A stretch of 64,000 nucleotides of DNA from Tenrec ecaudatus (GCF_050624435.1 NC_134530.1:148962721-149026720), one strand, 5' to 3'. Counted from the first letter of the stretch, positions 12,870 through 23,543 are shown. The notes: generated by a model from the letters alone, not told the origin. A program made the numbers and translations.

Positions 12870-13290
12870 TGGACAAAGAAACCAGTGACAATGTAGAGGC
12901 CAGCCTGAACGGAGCAAACTTAGAACAGGATGCTTAATTGAAAGCCTAATTAGAAGGCTTTTGCAATAGTCCAGGCAGCTGGTAATAAAGTCTGGTCAAG
13001 AGAATCAGGACAAAAAGGAAGGAATAAGTTAGAAAAATTAATTAGATATGGAGAACTGAAACTGGTAAATGAATGAGGCTTTGAATTAGTTGGAAAGCAA
13101 GCTGGGAGAGTGTGAGTTTAGAAGAGGCAGATGGATTTGGGAAGAAGTTAAATAAATCAGATTTAGGAAGCACTCCCTTGGAGGTGACAAGTAAAGCTCT
13201 AAAAGTGGCTTGTATCCGTGAGAGACTGTGAAAATGGAGAGAAACAAATCGAATCCAAATCACAGGGAGTCCAAACGGCATATAGCAATC
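12870..13290 (+). repeat. old mammalian interspersed repeat
   Basis: GGCTTTTGCAATAGTCCAGGC and GGGAGAGTGTGAGTTTAGAAG resemble a widespread ancient mammalian repeat, and a related stretch lies at 34995-35200 (TACTGTAATAATCCAGGGTA). I do not name the family. Confidence 0.35.
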
Positions 13291-13429
13291 GTCCCTAATA
13301 CACAGGTAAGCCCTGTACCAGATGTACTATTTGCTTTATCCCTCACAACTCAATGATAGTCAAACCATCTGTATTATGCCACATGATTAGCCCATGGTAG
13401 AAATGAGTTATAAACCAAACAAACAAAAA

Positions 13430-13625
13430 ATCCCACCAAACTCATTGCCATTGAGTTACTTCTGACTTACAGTGATCTTATATGATGGGGTTTCTAAAAC
13501 TGTAAATCTTTAAAGGAGCAGAAAACCTTCCCTTTCTCTTACAGAACAGATGGTAGATTTGAACTGCTGACCTTGAGGTTAGCAGCCCAAGGTGTAACCC
13601 ACTATACTACCAGGCCATCTCCAAA
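13430..13625 (-). mobile_element. AfroSINE
   Basis: Reverse orientation: ACTCATTGCCATTGAGTTAC at the left (tail) and GGTTAGCAGCCCAAGGTGTA toward the tRNA-like head. Confidence 0.8.
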
Positions 13626-13644
13626 AATAAGTTTAGTTGTTTAA

Positions 13645-13732
13645 TGAGGATAGGATTCAAACCCATGCATGCAGACCACAATGGATTAGCAGTCCATCAC
13701 TTTAAGCACTGGCCACCTGGTGATATAGGACT
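13645..13732 (-). mobile_element. AfroSINE head fragment
   Basis: GGATTCAAACCCATGCATGC and TTAGCAGTCCATCACTTTAA match the reversed tRNA-like head. Confidence 0.5.
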
Positions 13733-13779
13733 GAACTAGAATAGCAGTCTCGTTGAATCTCTAGGCCACATCATCTTCT

Positions 13780-14345
13780 TCCTGTAGTCCAATAATTGTG
13801 CCTCTTCTGAAATAGGGTAGCTTAGCAGCACAACTGCTGCAAATCTGCTGGACAAGACCTCCTTCTGGTATTGAAAGGGGAGCTGTTGCCTTGAGGACTA
13901 TGGTGTGCCTGACCCAACCCATAGTATTTTTCCATCTTGTACATATGTGATAGTTGAACAATGAATAAGGAAGACCTAAGAAGAATCGGTTTTGGGTGCT
14001 GGCAAAGAATATTGAAAGTCCCACAGAGTGCCAGAAGAACAAAACGAACCTGTGTTACAAGTACCACCAGGATGCTCCATACATGTGGGATGGCGAGACT
14101 CTGTAGTTCTTAGTTTGGACATGTTATTAGGAGAGACCAATTGGTGGCAAAGGACCTCGTGTATGATAAAATAGAAGGGCAGCCCCCAAGGAAAGGACCC
14201 GTCCATGAGGTGGATTGACACAGGAGCTGCAACAATGCGTTCAAACCCAATTGTGTGGATGGCCCAGGGTGAGGCAGTGTTTCCTTCTATTGTACACAGA
14301 ATCACTCTGAACAGGGATCAACTTGACCGCACTTAACCACACCGG
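13780..14345 (+). mobile_element. RTE/BovB-type LINE 3' end
   Basis: Contains GAATAAGGAAGACCTAAGAA, GGACATGTTATTAGGAGAGA and GCAGTGTTTCCTTCTATTGT, the wording of the afrotherian RTE ORF end and tail. Several stops in all frames. Confidence 0.75.
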
Positions 14346-15354
14346 CAGCAGTAGCAACCAAGCACCCAGGCCAAAGTTGCTTTGCCCATTTGCCTAGTGC
14401 AATGACAAAGACCTTCTTTTCTTAATCTTAAAATACTACAGTGTGCATGGAGCTAGGTCCGCCATCTGATCTATTTTGGGTAAAATCGGCGAAAACAGGG
14501 AGTGGGTATATGTAACGTGGGGAAGAAAAAAGAAAGAGGAGCGTGCTGGCCTCTGATGAGCTGAATCACTTGGTTTAGATAGCCCTTGCTGAAACTTGGT
14601 TCAAGTGGATAGGCAGAAAAAGAATTATCTCATAAACAGAACAACATTCATATTTTAAACAGTGATTTTATCTAGGAGGCAAAATATAACAGAACTCACC
14701 AAACTTAAGTTTATTGTAATGTAAGACACGGTCTTAAACAATGTAAGGGGTATATGAAGGGTTTTTATTGGTAGCAAACTTAGCTAATTTCTGCAAAAGA
14801 TAATCCTGAAATCTCATTTCTGATGTGCAAACCTACCGTACTTTATAAAAGAACATAAGAAATAAACATAATTTTTAAAGTAGAAATATAGACAACGTCT
14901 TTACTTATCTGTGTTTAGGGGAAATGGCTAGATGGATAACAGAAGAAAGGGGAAGTGGTTAATTTGGTTAACTTTAGCCAGTGTTGGTAATATGTTAAAA
15001 ATAGATGTAGCAATAGCCTCTGCTCAAAAATAGAACCAGCGATGCTTTTTCTCTTGACATTCAGGCGAGTTGTCTGGTTGGGGACTTAGAGATGCAGTTT
15101 CTACCTGATGTCTGTCTACTGCTCTTAGATTATTAAGGATTATTTAAGACACGCACATGGTAGAAACCACGGGCTCTGCTAGCAATCACTGCTGGTAAGG
15201 GCAGGATCTGCCCAGGATCCTTAGGCTCCCTGATTGGCTGAGGACCTTGAAGAAAGTACAGACCATGCAAGAACGAATAAACACTTTCCAGCTGAGTTAA
15301 GGATCTATGAGTTTAAACTCAATCTACAACTGGCAGAAATTGTCAAAAGACTGA
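14346..15354. other. intergenic, nothing recognised
   Basis: AT-rich sequence downstream of BCL2L15. No exon of PTPN22 (the expected neighbour), no repeat I can name and no long frame. Confidence 0.4.
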
Positions 15355-15600
15355 GCTTAAAATTTTAAAACCAAACTTCCTGCCCTCAAGTTCATTCTGG
15401 CTCATAGCAACCCTATAGAACAGAGTAAAATGGCCTCTCTGGGTTTCTGAGTCTGCAAATCCCAAAGAGGCAGAAAGCCTCATCTTTCTCCAGGTGTTTT
15501 CAAAGCAACACTGTATGTCCATGAGTGAACTGTTGACCTGGCAGTTAACAGGCCAACATGTATGGCATAACCCTCTATGGCACCCGAGCTCCTTCAAGAC
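15355..15600 (-). mobile_element. AfroSINE
   Basis: AAAACCAAACTTCCTGCCCT, GAACAGAGTAAAATGGCCTC and GGCACCCGAGCTCC at the head end. Confidence 0.75.
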
Positions 15601-15648
15601 TGCAACAGAGTTTAGATTACTCAAGGAGAAAGACTGACAATCAAAGAG

Positions 15649-15816
15649 CAGAAGTCAACCAACATTTTCCGTGAAAGGCCAGATAGTCAATGGTTTAGAC
15701 TTTGTGGGTCACATAGTGTCAGCCATCACCACTCAGCTTTGCCATTATAGTCTGAAAGCAGCCACAGTTTCCCAATTAAACTTGATTTACAAAAACAAAC
15801 AGCAGGCCAACCCCTG
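15649..15816 (+). mobile_element. old hAT-type DNA transposon relic
   Basis: GTGAAAGGCCAGATAGTCAA, TTTAGACTTTGTGGGTCACA and GATTTACAAAAACAAACAGC match a common mammalian Charlie-like non-autonomous element (the GGGCCAGATAGTAAATATT type). The ends read CAG..CCCCTG. No clear target duplication. Confidence 0.55.
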
Positions 15817-15824
15817 CGCTAGGG

Positions 15825-15868
15825 TGATGACTCTCAAACTAATGTGCATCAGGATCTCCTGGGGAACT
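15825..15868 (-). mobile_element. MER5-like hAT fragment
   Basis: CTCTCAAACTAATGTGCATC and AGGATCTCCTGGGGAACTAG match the end of MER5A. It is cut off by the adjoining AfroSINE. Confidence 0.5.
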
Positions 15869-15869
15869 A

Positions 15870-16070
15870 GTTATAAAGAGAAGCAAGCCCAGTGCTTTCA
15901 AGCCAGTGCTGACTTGCAGCAAGCCTGCAGGAAAGACTAGAACTGCTTCACAGGTTTTCCGAGACTAATTTTACCTGACCACACAGCCTGAGCTTTGATG
16001 TGGGGTTTGAACCACAGACCTTGCAGTTAGCAGCCCACCACTTAGCCTGCTATACTGTTGGGGTTCCTTA
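15870..16070 (-). mobile_element. AfroSINE (diverged)
   Basis: GGGGTTTGAACCACAGACCT, GCAGTTAGCAGCCCACCACT and TTGGGGTTCC mark the reversed head. Confidence 0.6.
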
Positions 16071-16164
16071 GTGATAAAGACAGACCCATTGTATTGGAGC
16101 AACTGAGCCTGAAGAACTTCTGTTGCCCTCGGTTATTCATCAAAACTATCACCTGAAGGCAGCT

Positions 16165-16260
16165 TTATTTTATTATTTTTTTTAAATAATTTTATTGGGA
16201 GCTCTTACAAACATTATAACAGTTCATAATTCAATTAGATCAAGCATAATTTGGACAGTT
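16165..16260 (-). mobile_element. diverged L1 3' end
   Basis: AATTTTATTGGGAGCTCTTA and ACATTATAACAGTTCATAAT resemble the antisense L1 3' terminus seen cleanly at 31240. Confidence 0.45.
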
Positions 16261-16383
16261 GCTACCCCGAAGTCAGCTTTAAAGTAAGTAAAAGTTTAGC
16301 TCCAAAAGTAAAAGTTGCCACCCCTAGGTGTTGTATTTTTAAAAAAAAAATCTATCTAAGAATCAATGGACAACAGCTATTTT

Positions 16384-16467
16384 GTCTATGGCCATACCAC
16401 CCTGGACATGCCCGAACTCAGCAGCTTCATGCCCGATTAGGACTTGGATGGGAGACGACAGCTATTC
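16384..16467 (+). pseudogene. 5S rRNA pseudogene with internal deletion
   Basis: GTCTATGGCCATACCACCCT is the 5S start (GTCTACGGCCATACCACCCT), and GACTTGGATGGGAGACGACA is the 3' half with C-box material. About 30 bases around the A box and intermediate element are gone, and several changes occur elsewhere, so it cannot be a working 5S gene. Confidence 0.85.
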
Positions 16468-17326
16468 TGAATCATGACAAGAAGTTTGGGGTTAGAGGGA
16501 ACTTAAAACAATGGGAGGGACACTAGGACAGAAATATGAGAATGTTGACATGACATGAACAATAATGTCAGTGATCATTTTGTCTAGAAATTGTTCAATG
16601 GAGCAGATTTTACTGAGTACATTTTCACACACTCACACACACACACCCCATATAGAGTCAGAATTTCTGAGAGTGAAGCCTGGGAATCAGAGTTTACTAA
16701 GGTGCACAAGTGGACTGACTATAAGCCACACTCTGGAAAACATTGCGGTGTGTGACTGGCTGTGTGTAATCTAAGCTGAGGTGCCCCTACTGTCCTAGAT
16801 GTGGGCTGGCACTTCCTGCATCCTGTGGAGGTGAAAAGACAGTGACTTTTCTCTTTCTCTGACCTTTCAAGGAGAAGGATACACAAACTGCTCTTTTTGT
16901 CTCCCACACTCTAAAATGCATCAGATAAATCTGCTCCGGTGAAATTATAGGTATATATATGGGGAGGGGGTATTCTCAAGGGAATAAGACTTTCACACAC
17001 TAGAAATCTCCCTGAAAATCCTTTAGACTGAAAAAAATGGGTAGATTAGATTCTTACCAAAAATAGAGCTGAATTTGAGGAATATTTCCCTGCTTTCCTT
17101 CTTTCCCCCCAAATAGCTCTCGCAAAGGCCTGCCCAGTTGCCCGGAATTCCACTATTAACAAGTCATTATCTGGTGTTTTGAGGTCTTTATTTCAATCGG
17201 ATTGACTGAAACTCCTGTAGAAACATAAAGGGTAAACTCTCTGTAGGCCTCTGGGCATTTTTTTTTTTTTACTTTTAAGAAAAAATAAAAGATAAAAATT
17301 GTACAATTGAAGAAAGTGAGTTTTTG
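16468..17326. other. BCL2L15 downstream flank
   Basis: Non-repetitive except for a short CA run near 16628-16648. No gene recognised. Confidence 0.4.
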
Positions 17327-17332
17327 TTTATT
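17327..17332 (-). terminator. BCL2L15: possible BCL2L15 poly(A) signal
   Basis: AATAAA on the minus strand lies about 80 bases past the BCL2L15 stop. Another AATAAA lies at 17187-17192. Which one is used cannot be told from sequence alone. Confidence 0.35.
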
Positions 17333-17413
17333 TGCTTGCTTGAACTGCCAGAAATCAATCACCAGCTCACAGAGGAAACGATGTCGTCCAGGTCGGGAAA
17401 GTGTTCTACTTCT

Positions 17414-17431
17414 TCAGCCCTCCAGATTTTC
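17414..17431 (-). CDS. BCL2L15: BCL2L15 terminal coding micro-segment (ENLEG, stop)
   Basis: Only 18 coding bases follow acceptor GTTCTTCTAG: codons for E-N-L-E-G and then TGA. They complete the GGW|ENLE motif, which in human reads GGWENLES. Frame (phase 0), motif and position downstream of exon 3 all agree. The rest of the exon is 3'UTR. Confidence 0.85.
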   Translation of the reverse strand, partial: ENLEG

Positions 17432-20400
17432 CTAGAAGAACAGTGACAATCCAACAGTCAAGGGGATGGTCTTTGGGAACGTCCTAGAGAAACCATGGCA
17501 GGATCTAAAGATACTTAGAAGGAAATATTGCTCTTAGTTGGCTTCTGTTGACCCAGGAAGTGGTGGGGAATGCTCCTGTTTCTAGAACTTTCTATGACAG
17601 CAAATGCGCTAATGCTCACCAAGGCTTGGGCTTGGAATGCCTCCTGCAGTTATCACAGCAGCAGAGAATAATGAACTGTTTTTGTTGCTGTTGGATGATA
17701 TTAAGATGTTTCTGAACATTCCAAACACCCCTTCCCCCCAAAGATATTAGGGAAGAAGGCCAGAAATCTCCTAGTGAACAGGGTGAAGCGAGGCTAAGAC
17801 TAGAATCTCCTCACCAATGATTCATTAGAATGAGCGTGTGTATGAAACGTAGGGATTAGCTTTACAAAAACCAGCAGTAAATGTTCTAGGCAGCATCACT
17901 TCAAGTCCATCCTCCACAGGCTGAGTGTCCCCTTTCACACAGTGCATGGATTGAATTATGTCCCACAGAAATATGTGTCAACACAATGGATGGGTGGATG
18001 GGTGGATTGTGAGCTGTATGAGCCCCCGAGAAAATGATTAAACAAACAAACAGACCTTCATATGAGCTATCCTTAGTTCATATAAATGAACGGTACAGAT
18101 AGTATCTTTTTATAGCTGGCTTCTTAAACTCGACATACTACACTGAGATCCATCCCCACAATAAATAAATAAATAAATAGACCAGGTGGACGAAGTGAGC
18201 AACTGAGTGGAGTGAAAATAAGCATTCCATCCTGAAATGTGTGTGTCTTAGAAACTTCAGCCTTCTGAAATTTCTGAGTTCATAGGTCAATCATAAATAT
18301 CAATCATTCTACGTGTTTAGTTTCATAATATCACATGTGGGAGGAAATTCAAATTAGACCATTCACCCAAACCATCAGGTCAACTGTGAATGACACTGAC
18401 CCTACAGGACAGAGTAGATGTGCCCCAAAGGAGCAGACTATCACACCTTTTTCCCTTGGGGTGCCTCGTGGGTTTGAACCACCAACCTCCTGGTTAGCAG
18501 CTGAGTACTTATGTACTACACTCCCAGAGCTCCTGTCAAATGGAATTACTTTTTATCTTAAAAAGGAGAGAGACCTTGCTACCTTCGAGAAAGAAGAGCC
18601 AGGAGTGGTGCATTTACTTTGAACCCTGCATCCCTGCACTTAAAACCTCCTGGACCCAAGGGAAGATTGATGGCCACGACACATGGAGAGCTCCAAGGGA
18701 TCCATCTGCTGGGATCACCGATGTTGAAAAGAGACCAGACTTTCCTCCAGAGCCGACAGAGACAAAAAACTTTCCCTTAGAGCCGTGCTCTGAAATAGGA
18801 CTGCTAGCCTTCTAACCTGAGAGCAGCTTTCTCCTTATGAAACTATCCACTCCTGGTGTTTCCACTGTAGCAGCATGAGGTAACTATGACATGTGCCCAG
18901 AAACTCCTGGCATTTTCAGCCAAGTATGAAAGCCTGTTATCCTGTTTGGTTTCCAACTTACAAAAAGGGTCATGAGTTGGCATTCCTGGTATTAGTACAA
19001 AAATAATTCAAATGCTTAGGAAAGCCAGAAATGCCCAATATACTTACCCAGCCTCCCTGGCTTTGGATAAACGCCCGGATGTCATTGTTCCCATTGATCA
19101 TATTTATCACAGGGGAGGCCACCAGCCTTGCCATTGTTGGGGCCATGCGGGCCGCACACTCAAGAAATTTCACTGCCACTCCCAAAAAGGCTTTTTCATA
19201 GGCTAAGCTGGGTTCCTGCGCACACCAGGTCGTGCTGAGCGATTTCACGGCATCCTTGAGTTTAGCTTCCACCTGCGAAGAGACACAGGACACGTCAATG
19301 GCCTATCACGGATGAAGTGTAGGCTGCTAGCGCGGCAGCCATCCTGGAGAACAGGCGCTTCTCCAAGAGTGGTTTACACGCCACTGGGGCCTATGACCTC
19401 ACTCTAGGAGCAGGTGGAGCAACTGTCCTAGAAAAAACATAGATAGCTTACCAAACCCCTGGTGTCAGGTACCATTGCTTAGAGTGAACAAAGAGCTTTA
19501 AATACTTGAAAGAAAAGATTAAGTGCTATACCGGCGACATTTGCACGCCTCGTTCACAATCCAAGTTCAAAACAAAATAAAGCAGCAAAGTAAGGGAATA
19601 CTCACAGAATAATAGTGACAAGGAAAATCTACAGTCCAGATTAAAGGACTTTCTCACTGGGTAATCTGAGCATTCGAATGAAGCATAACTTGACCAGATT
19701 ATAATCTATTGAACAAGACAGATTCATAAAATCAAATCTAAAAATAAAATTAATTAATTGACATTTGATTAGGTATTTACCATATTTCAAAGAACTGTTC
19801 TATTAGCGTGCTTATTAATTACAAAGGGAAACTTGAAAGAGAGGAAGTTCTCTTTGGACACCTCAAATGCCCTGTTGATCCTGACCTGGATCTTTTTGCT
19901 AGAAAGGTCAATGTTGGCATAATTGGCAAACGTTTCTTAGACTTAAGGCGTGCATGATAGTTTACCGGTGATCACTTCCTGGTTTAGACGGCAGCCGTGG
20001 CTCTGTAAGGGATGGTCCTCATGTGAGGGACAACAAAATGAAAATTTAGGGAGAAATGGCCATTATGTCAGGTTGACTCTCCAATGACTCAGGAGAAAAA
20101 AATGATTTCTACAATATTTTCAAATTTTCTTAACTTTCTTAAAAATGAAGGAAGAAAACAAGAAAAGTAGCTTCCGTCACCAGCTAACCCAGGACTGCAG
20201 CCAAACAAGAAACTGGGCATGGTGGGTCCAGATCTGCCTGAATCTGGAAGGGGCACACCCCAATGACAGTAGCAGACACGTGCATCATCGGGAAGAGTGC
20301 GGTCCTGGAATCAGACTGGATTCAACTCTGAACTTTCATACTGACCTACTGATCTGATTGCTTATTTCCCTTTGCCTTTGTTTCCCTGGGAGGCCTGTGG

Positions 20401-23400
20401 TGCAGTGGCTAAGCCGTTTGAACCCGCCGGCTGTTCTGAGGGAGAAGGATGTGGCAGTGTGCCTCTGGGGAGATTATAGCCTTTCTATGGATGGATAGCG
20501 CAATGAACAAAGTCGACTTGTGTTACAGGCATCTGAAGAGTGAATGCTTTAGGGGTAGAAGGGTAGTGTAGGATTAAATGAGATAATAAATGCAAAGCAT
20601 GTAGAATAGGGCCTGGCACGGGGTCCACAAGGAATTAATATTAGCTCTCATTATTGACATTGGTCAGCACCAGCTTATAGAACAGCACCGTACGGTCTTT
20701 ATCTCCAAAACAGGGTTCAAGTGCTTCTGCCACTAAACAGTGTTACAAATGGAGTTGTGTCTCTCAGAAATATGTGCTCTAAATCTTAACCTCTATGCCT
20801 ATGGCAGGAGCCCTAGTGGTGCAGAGAACCTATGTAGGGCTCTTAACTGTAAGGTCAACTGTTTGAGCTTCTCACCCACTATGAGAGAGAAAGAAAGGCT
20901 CTCTGCTCCCATAAAGATTTACAGCCTCAGAAACCCACAGGGGTGGTTCTAGTCTGTCCTACAGGGTCACTAAGAATCAGAATTGTCTCAATGGAAGTGA
21001 GTTTGGTTTTTGGATGCCTGTGGTCATAATCCCATTTGAAAATGGGTTGTCTTTGGTATGTTGAAAGGCAGGATTAGTATAGGGTGTATTTTGAATGCAT
21101 TTTATTTGAGATATAAAAAGAGAGAAATGGAATAAGATAGATAGTTAAGAAACTTGGAGCTGAGGGAGGGGGGAGCAGGGAGGTGGGGGAAATGAGGAGC
21201 TGATGCCGAGAGCTTAAGAAATGAGCAAATGTTTGGGGAATGATGAGGGCAACGAATGTACAAATGTGCTTGACACACTGATGTACATATGAATTATGAC
21301 AAGAGTTTTATGAGCCCCTAATAAAATGATAAAAAATGAAACTTGGATCTCTTATAATAATCTATACATCAATTGTATTCAGCACATTTGTACATATGTT
21401 ATAAGAGCTGTAAGACCCCCCAATAAAATGATTTTTATATATGTATATATATATATATACACACAATACATAGCTTTGGAAAAAACAAAACAAAATGTAG
21501 AGCTCTCCAAGGAATCAGAAAGCACAGGCTTCAGAGCCAGCAGAGTGAGAAAGTAAGAAAGGCTTGCTTCCTGTCAAGCTGGCACTCTGAATTCCTACTT
21601 CCAGCCCCCAAAGTGTGAGAAAAGAAGATTCTGCTTGTTAAAGCCACTCATTTGTGGTATTTCTGTTACAGCAGCCCGCCACAACTAATGCAAGCATTCT
21701 GATGAAAAAACAAACAGATAAAGCTTAGTATTTTTATGGTGAGCCATCCGTCCAGGCGGACGCACAGTGACCCTCTACCACAGGGGAGCCTTGCCCCATA
21801 GGGTGGCCAAGGCGCTTATTTCCATGGGAGCCCTGGTGGCTTAATGGGTTAAGCTTTTCACTGCTAACCACAAAGTTGGAGGTTCAGATCCATCAGTCAT
21901 TTGTAAGGAAACTGATGGAGCTTCCTGCTCTCATCAAATTTTACAGTTCTGGAAACCAGGAGCCCATGTGGACTGTGATCCTCAAGGTCAGTAGTTTGAA
22001 ACCAGCAGCCAGTCCACAGTGGAAAGAGGGGGGCTTTTTATTCCCCTAAAGGGTTACAGTCCCAGAAGCCCACAGTTCGGGGAGGGGGCATCAATATGAG
22101 TCAGCATTGATTCAGTGGCAGTGAGCTTGGAGGTTTGGGTTTTTAGAAACCTTATGGAGTAGTACTACTCTACCTTACAGCGTCACAGTGAGTGAGTTTG
22201 GTTTTGAAATCTTTAGGGTGCAGGTGCCTTCTGGTAGGTTTGAGCTGCTGACTCCTTAGTTTGCAGTCAAGCACCACCGGGGCTTCTTCCCAGCTCCCAT
22301 CACACTCAGTGTAGCCTGACTTGGAGGGAACAAAGGGAACTTGGCGGCCTGGTCAGTTAAGTGTAGGTTGGCTAACAAGGCCAGTGGTCCAAACCCGCCA
22401 GCTATTCTGAGGGAGGAAGATTTGACTTCGCCAGATGGAAAACCATGGAAACTCTATCCTCAGAACCCCTAGCAGGCGTTTCTGCTCTGTCCTCTAGGAT
22501 CACTCAGTCAAAATAGACTTGATGGCAGTCTGTGCTTAGTTGCATCAGACTTATCAATGAACTATTCTCCCTGTATTGATTTCACATCTTAGACTATGGG
22601 GAGTGGGGGAAGATGTTCACCACATGGGCTCCTCTGCCCAGTAAGTACTGAAACAGATACATAAAAAAGGTACCTTGCCAAAAATAAAGTGCTAAAGGTA
22701 GGCTCTAGGCCACAAAGTTCAGCGCTGATGGAAACCAAGTGGAGGCAACTTGAAGGTGGATCAGCTTATGTCAAGAGCGTTTCATCTCAATTTCACTTAG
22801 TTTTTGATTAAGTCTTGAAGAACTAGCCATTCACAAATCCCAGTTGCATCAGCTGGATTAATATAAATCCCCAACTTTTCATAATACATTTCTAGTCAGA
22901 GGTTAGTTAGAAGTAGCAGAAACAGGCAACTGAAATGGAAAAGAGCAGCAAACAATTAAAAATACCCCAAGAAGAACCTGACCTGTCCCTGAGTGGTGTC
23001 TTCAATGACACTTTTGACATAACCCTCCAATTCTCCATTGAACTGGTCACCCAGCATCCGAAGGCGACCAGCAACGATGGCCACGTCAAAAGGGCAAGGT
23101 TCTCCTAGGAGAGAGGGAACAAAGTCACACGGTCACAATCTTTGAAAGAATGGCTAGTCCCAGAAGTCTGGAAGCTTGGAACGTTCTCTAGGCTTTTCAA
23201 CAATTTTAGTATTGTTCTTTGCCAAGACCAATTTTAATGCTTTGAGGACACCAATGGTCAGAGAATTTCCCTGCAATGAGAATCTCTTCCTCTTCCACGA
23301 AGACTCCGGACACGGCTGAAAGCTTAGACTTTGCCTTTTGAAACTGAATGGAAATCAAGAAAGCAAACACAGGTTCTTGAGGACTTTCAACCACCACCGC

Positions 23401-23543
23401 CGGCCAAGGACCTTACCTGAATCTGGTTCATCTGAACATTGCAGACACCGGTTGGAAACCTCTGGTGTTGTGCCCAAGAAGTCGGTGAGCAGGGTATCCA
23501 CGATGCATTCCGTCTGCTCCTCAAAAGTTCGAGGGGTCTTCAT
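17414..23543 (-). CDS. BCL2L15: BCL2L15 (Bfk), four coding exons
   Basis: Complete coding region for the small Bcl-2-family protein BCL2L15/Bfk. Coding exons in transcript order are 23543-23417, 23104-22983, 19272-19048 and 17431-17414, which join in frame to 163 codons, the length I recall for human. The N-terminus reads [22 protein letters not shown]3-like stretch ([12 protein letters not shown], about residues 52-63) lies in exon 2. The BH2-type motif QGGWENLEG closes the protein and is split across the last intron. There is no BH1 motif and no hydrophobic C-terminal anchor, as expected for this member. Known for the family: weak pro-apoptotic activity and gut-enriched expression; nothing in the sequence tests this. 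The order BCL2L15-AP4B1-DCLRE1B matches human. All splice junctions are GT-AG and no frameshift is seen. The start was chosen because it gives the conserved MK..(T)FEEQTECIV beginning. A 5' noncoding exon was not identified. Confidence 0.95.
17945..18050 (+). mobile_element. L1 3' end fragment
   Basis: GTGTCAACACAATGGATGGG, then GTATGAGCCCCCGAGAAAAT, the same terminus as the large L1 copies. Confidence 0.6.
18335..18535 (-). mobile_element. AfroSINE
   Basis: GACCCTACAGGACAGAGTAG, GTTTGAACCACCAACCTCCT and CACTCCCAGAGCTCC in reverse orientation. Confidence 0.75.
19048..19272 (-). CDS. BCL2L15: BCL2L15 coding exon 3 (residues 84-158)
   Basis: Exactly 75 codons between acceptor TCTTCGCAG and donor GGCTGG|GTAAGT. 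The segment [20 protein letters not shown] is the family signature, and [18 protein letters not shown] begins the BH2 region. Reading through the donor gives an unrelated tail, so a further exon is required. Confidence 0.94.
20285..20660 (+). mobile_element. MIR SINE, interrupted by an AfroSINE
   Basis: Left part GTCCTGGAATCAGACTGGAT and right part GATTAAATGAGATAATAAAT, GGGCCTGGCAC are the standard MIR core and tail. The AfroSINE at about 20388-20545 sits between them. Confidence 0.65.
20388..20545 (+). mobile_element. AfroSINE inside MIR
   Basis: GGGAGGCCTGTGGTGCAGTG and GGGAGAAGGATGTGGCAGTG. The tail continues into an RTE-like TTGTGTTACAGGCATC. Confidence 0.6.
20803..21012 (+). mobile_element. 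AfroSINE
   Basis: AGGAGCCCTAGTGGTGCAGA, AAAGATTTACAGCCTCAGAA and AATGGAAGTGAGTTTGGTTT. Near full length. Confidence 0.85.
21140..21335 (+). mobile_element. L1 3'UTR end
   Basis: GAGGAGCTGATGCCGAGAGC to TTATGAGCCCCTAATAAAAT. Closely resembles 6150-6290. Confidence 0.75.
21355..21435 (+). mobile_element. second L1 3' end, adjacent
   Basis: TATTCAGCACATTTGTACAT and GACCCCCCAATAAAATGATT. A second, separate terminus directly after the first. Confidence 0.6.
21826..22290 (+). mobile_element. cluster of AfroSINEs
   Basis: A head and middle at 21826-21950 (GGGAGCCCTGGTGGCTTAAT), a second copy at 21955-22135 ending GATTCAGTGGCAGTGAGC, then a tail fragment followed by a reversed head (CAGTCAAGCACCACCGGGGC) up to 22290. 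Several insertions are piled up. Confidence 0.65.
22335..22545 (+). mobile_element. AfroSINE (diverged)
   Basis: GGTTGGCTAACAAGGCCAGT, CCGCCAGCTATTCTGAGGGA and TAGACTTGATGGCAGTC. Confidence 0.65.
22983..23104 (-). CDS. BCL2L15: BCL2L15 coding exon 2 (residues 43-83)
   Basis: The acceptor is CTCTCTCCTAG|GAGAACC and the donor is GGACAG|GTCAGG. It encodes [20 protein letters not shown] and onward, holding the BH3-like helix, and ends in phase 0. Confidence 0.93.
23105..23416 (-). other. BCL2L15: BCL2L15 intron 1
   Basis: 312-bp GT-AG intron between coding exons 1 and 2. No repeat recognised. Confidence 0.85.
23417..23543 (-). CDS. BCL2L15: BCL2L15 coding exon 1 (residues 1-43)
   Basis: Begins with the ATG and ends after DEPDS plus the first base of a Gly codon (phase 1), at donor CAG|GTAAGG. 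It encodes the [18 protein letters not shown] helix typical of Bfk. Confidence 0.93.

Larger units (their letters stand above)
17432..19047 (-). other. BCL2L15: BCL2L15 intron 3
   Basis: 1.6-kb GT-AG intron. Holds an L1 3' end at about 17945-18050 (plus), an older L1 fragment at about 18055-18160, an AAAT run near 18165 and an AfroSINE at 18335-18535 (minus). Confidence 0.75.
19273..22982 (-). other. BCL2L15: BCL2L15 intron 2
   Basis: 3.7-kb intron containing a MIR broken by an AfroSINE, several further AfroSINEs and two L1 3' ends. Nothing exon-like was recognised on either strand. Confidence 0.75.

Noticed and set aside
16620-16655. Possible CRISPR-like or tandem array
   Set aside because: Only a short CA microsatellite; nuclear mammalian DNA with no regular repeat-spacer pattern.
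18970-19047. Read-through tail after BCL2L15 exon 3 ([12 protein letters not shown])
   Set aside because: Begins exactly at a GTAAGT donor; the conserved end ENLEG is found in a downstream exon.
22376-22420. tRNA gene
   Set aside because: The tRNA-like sequence is the head of a diverged AfroSINE, and the same holds for all other tRNA-like stretches here.
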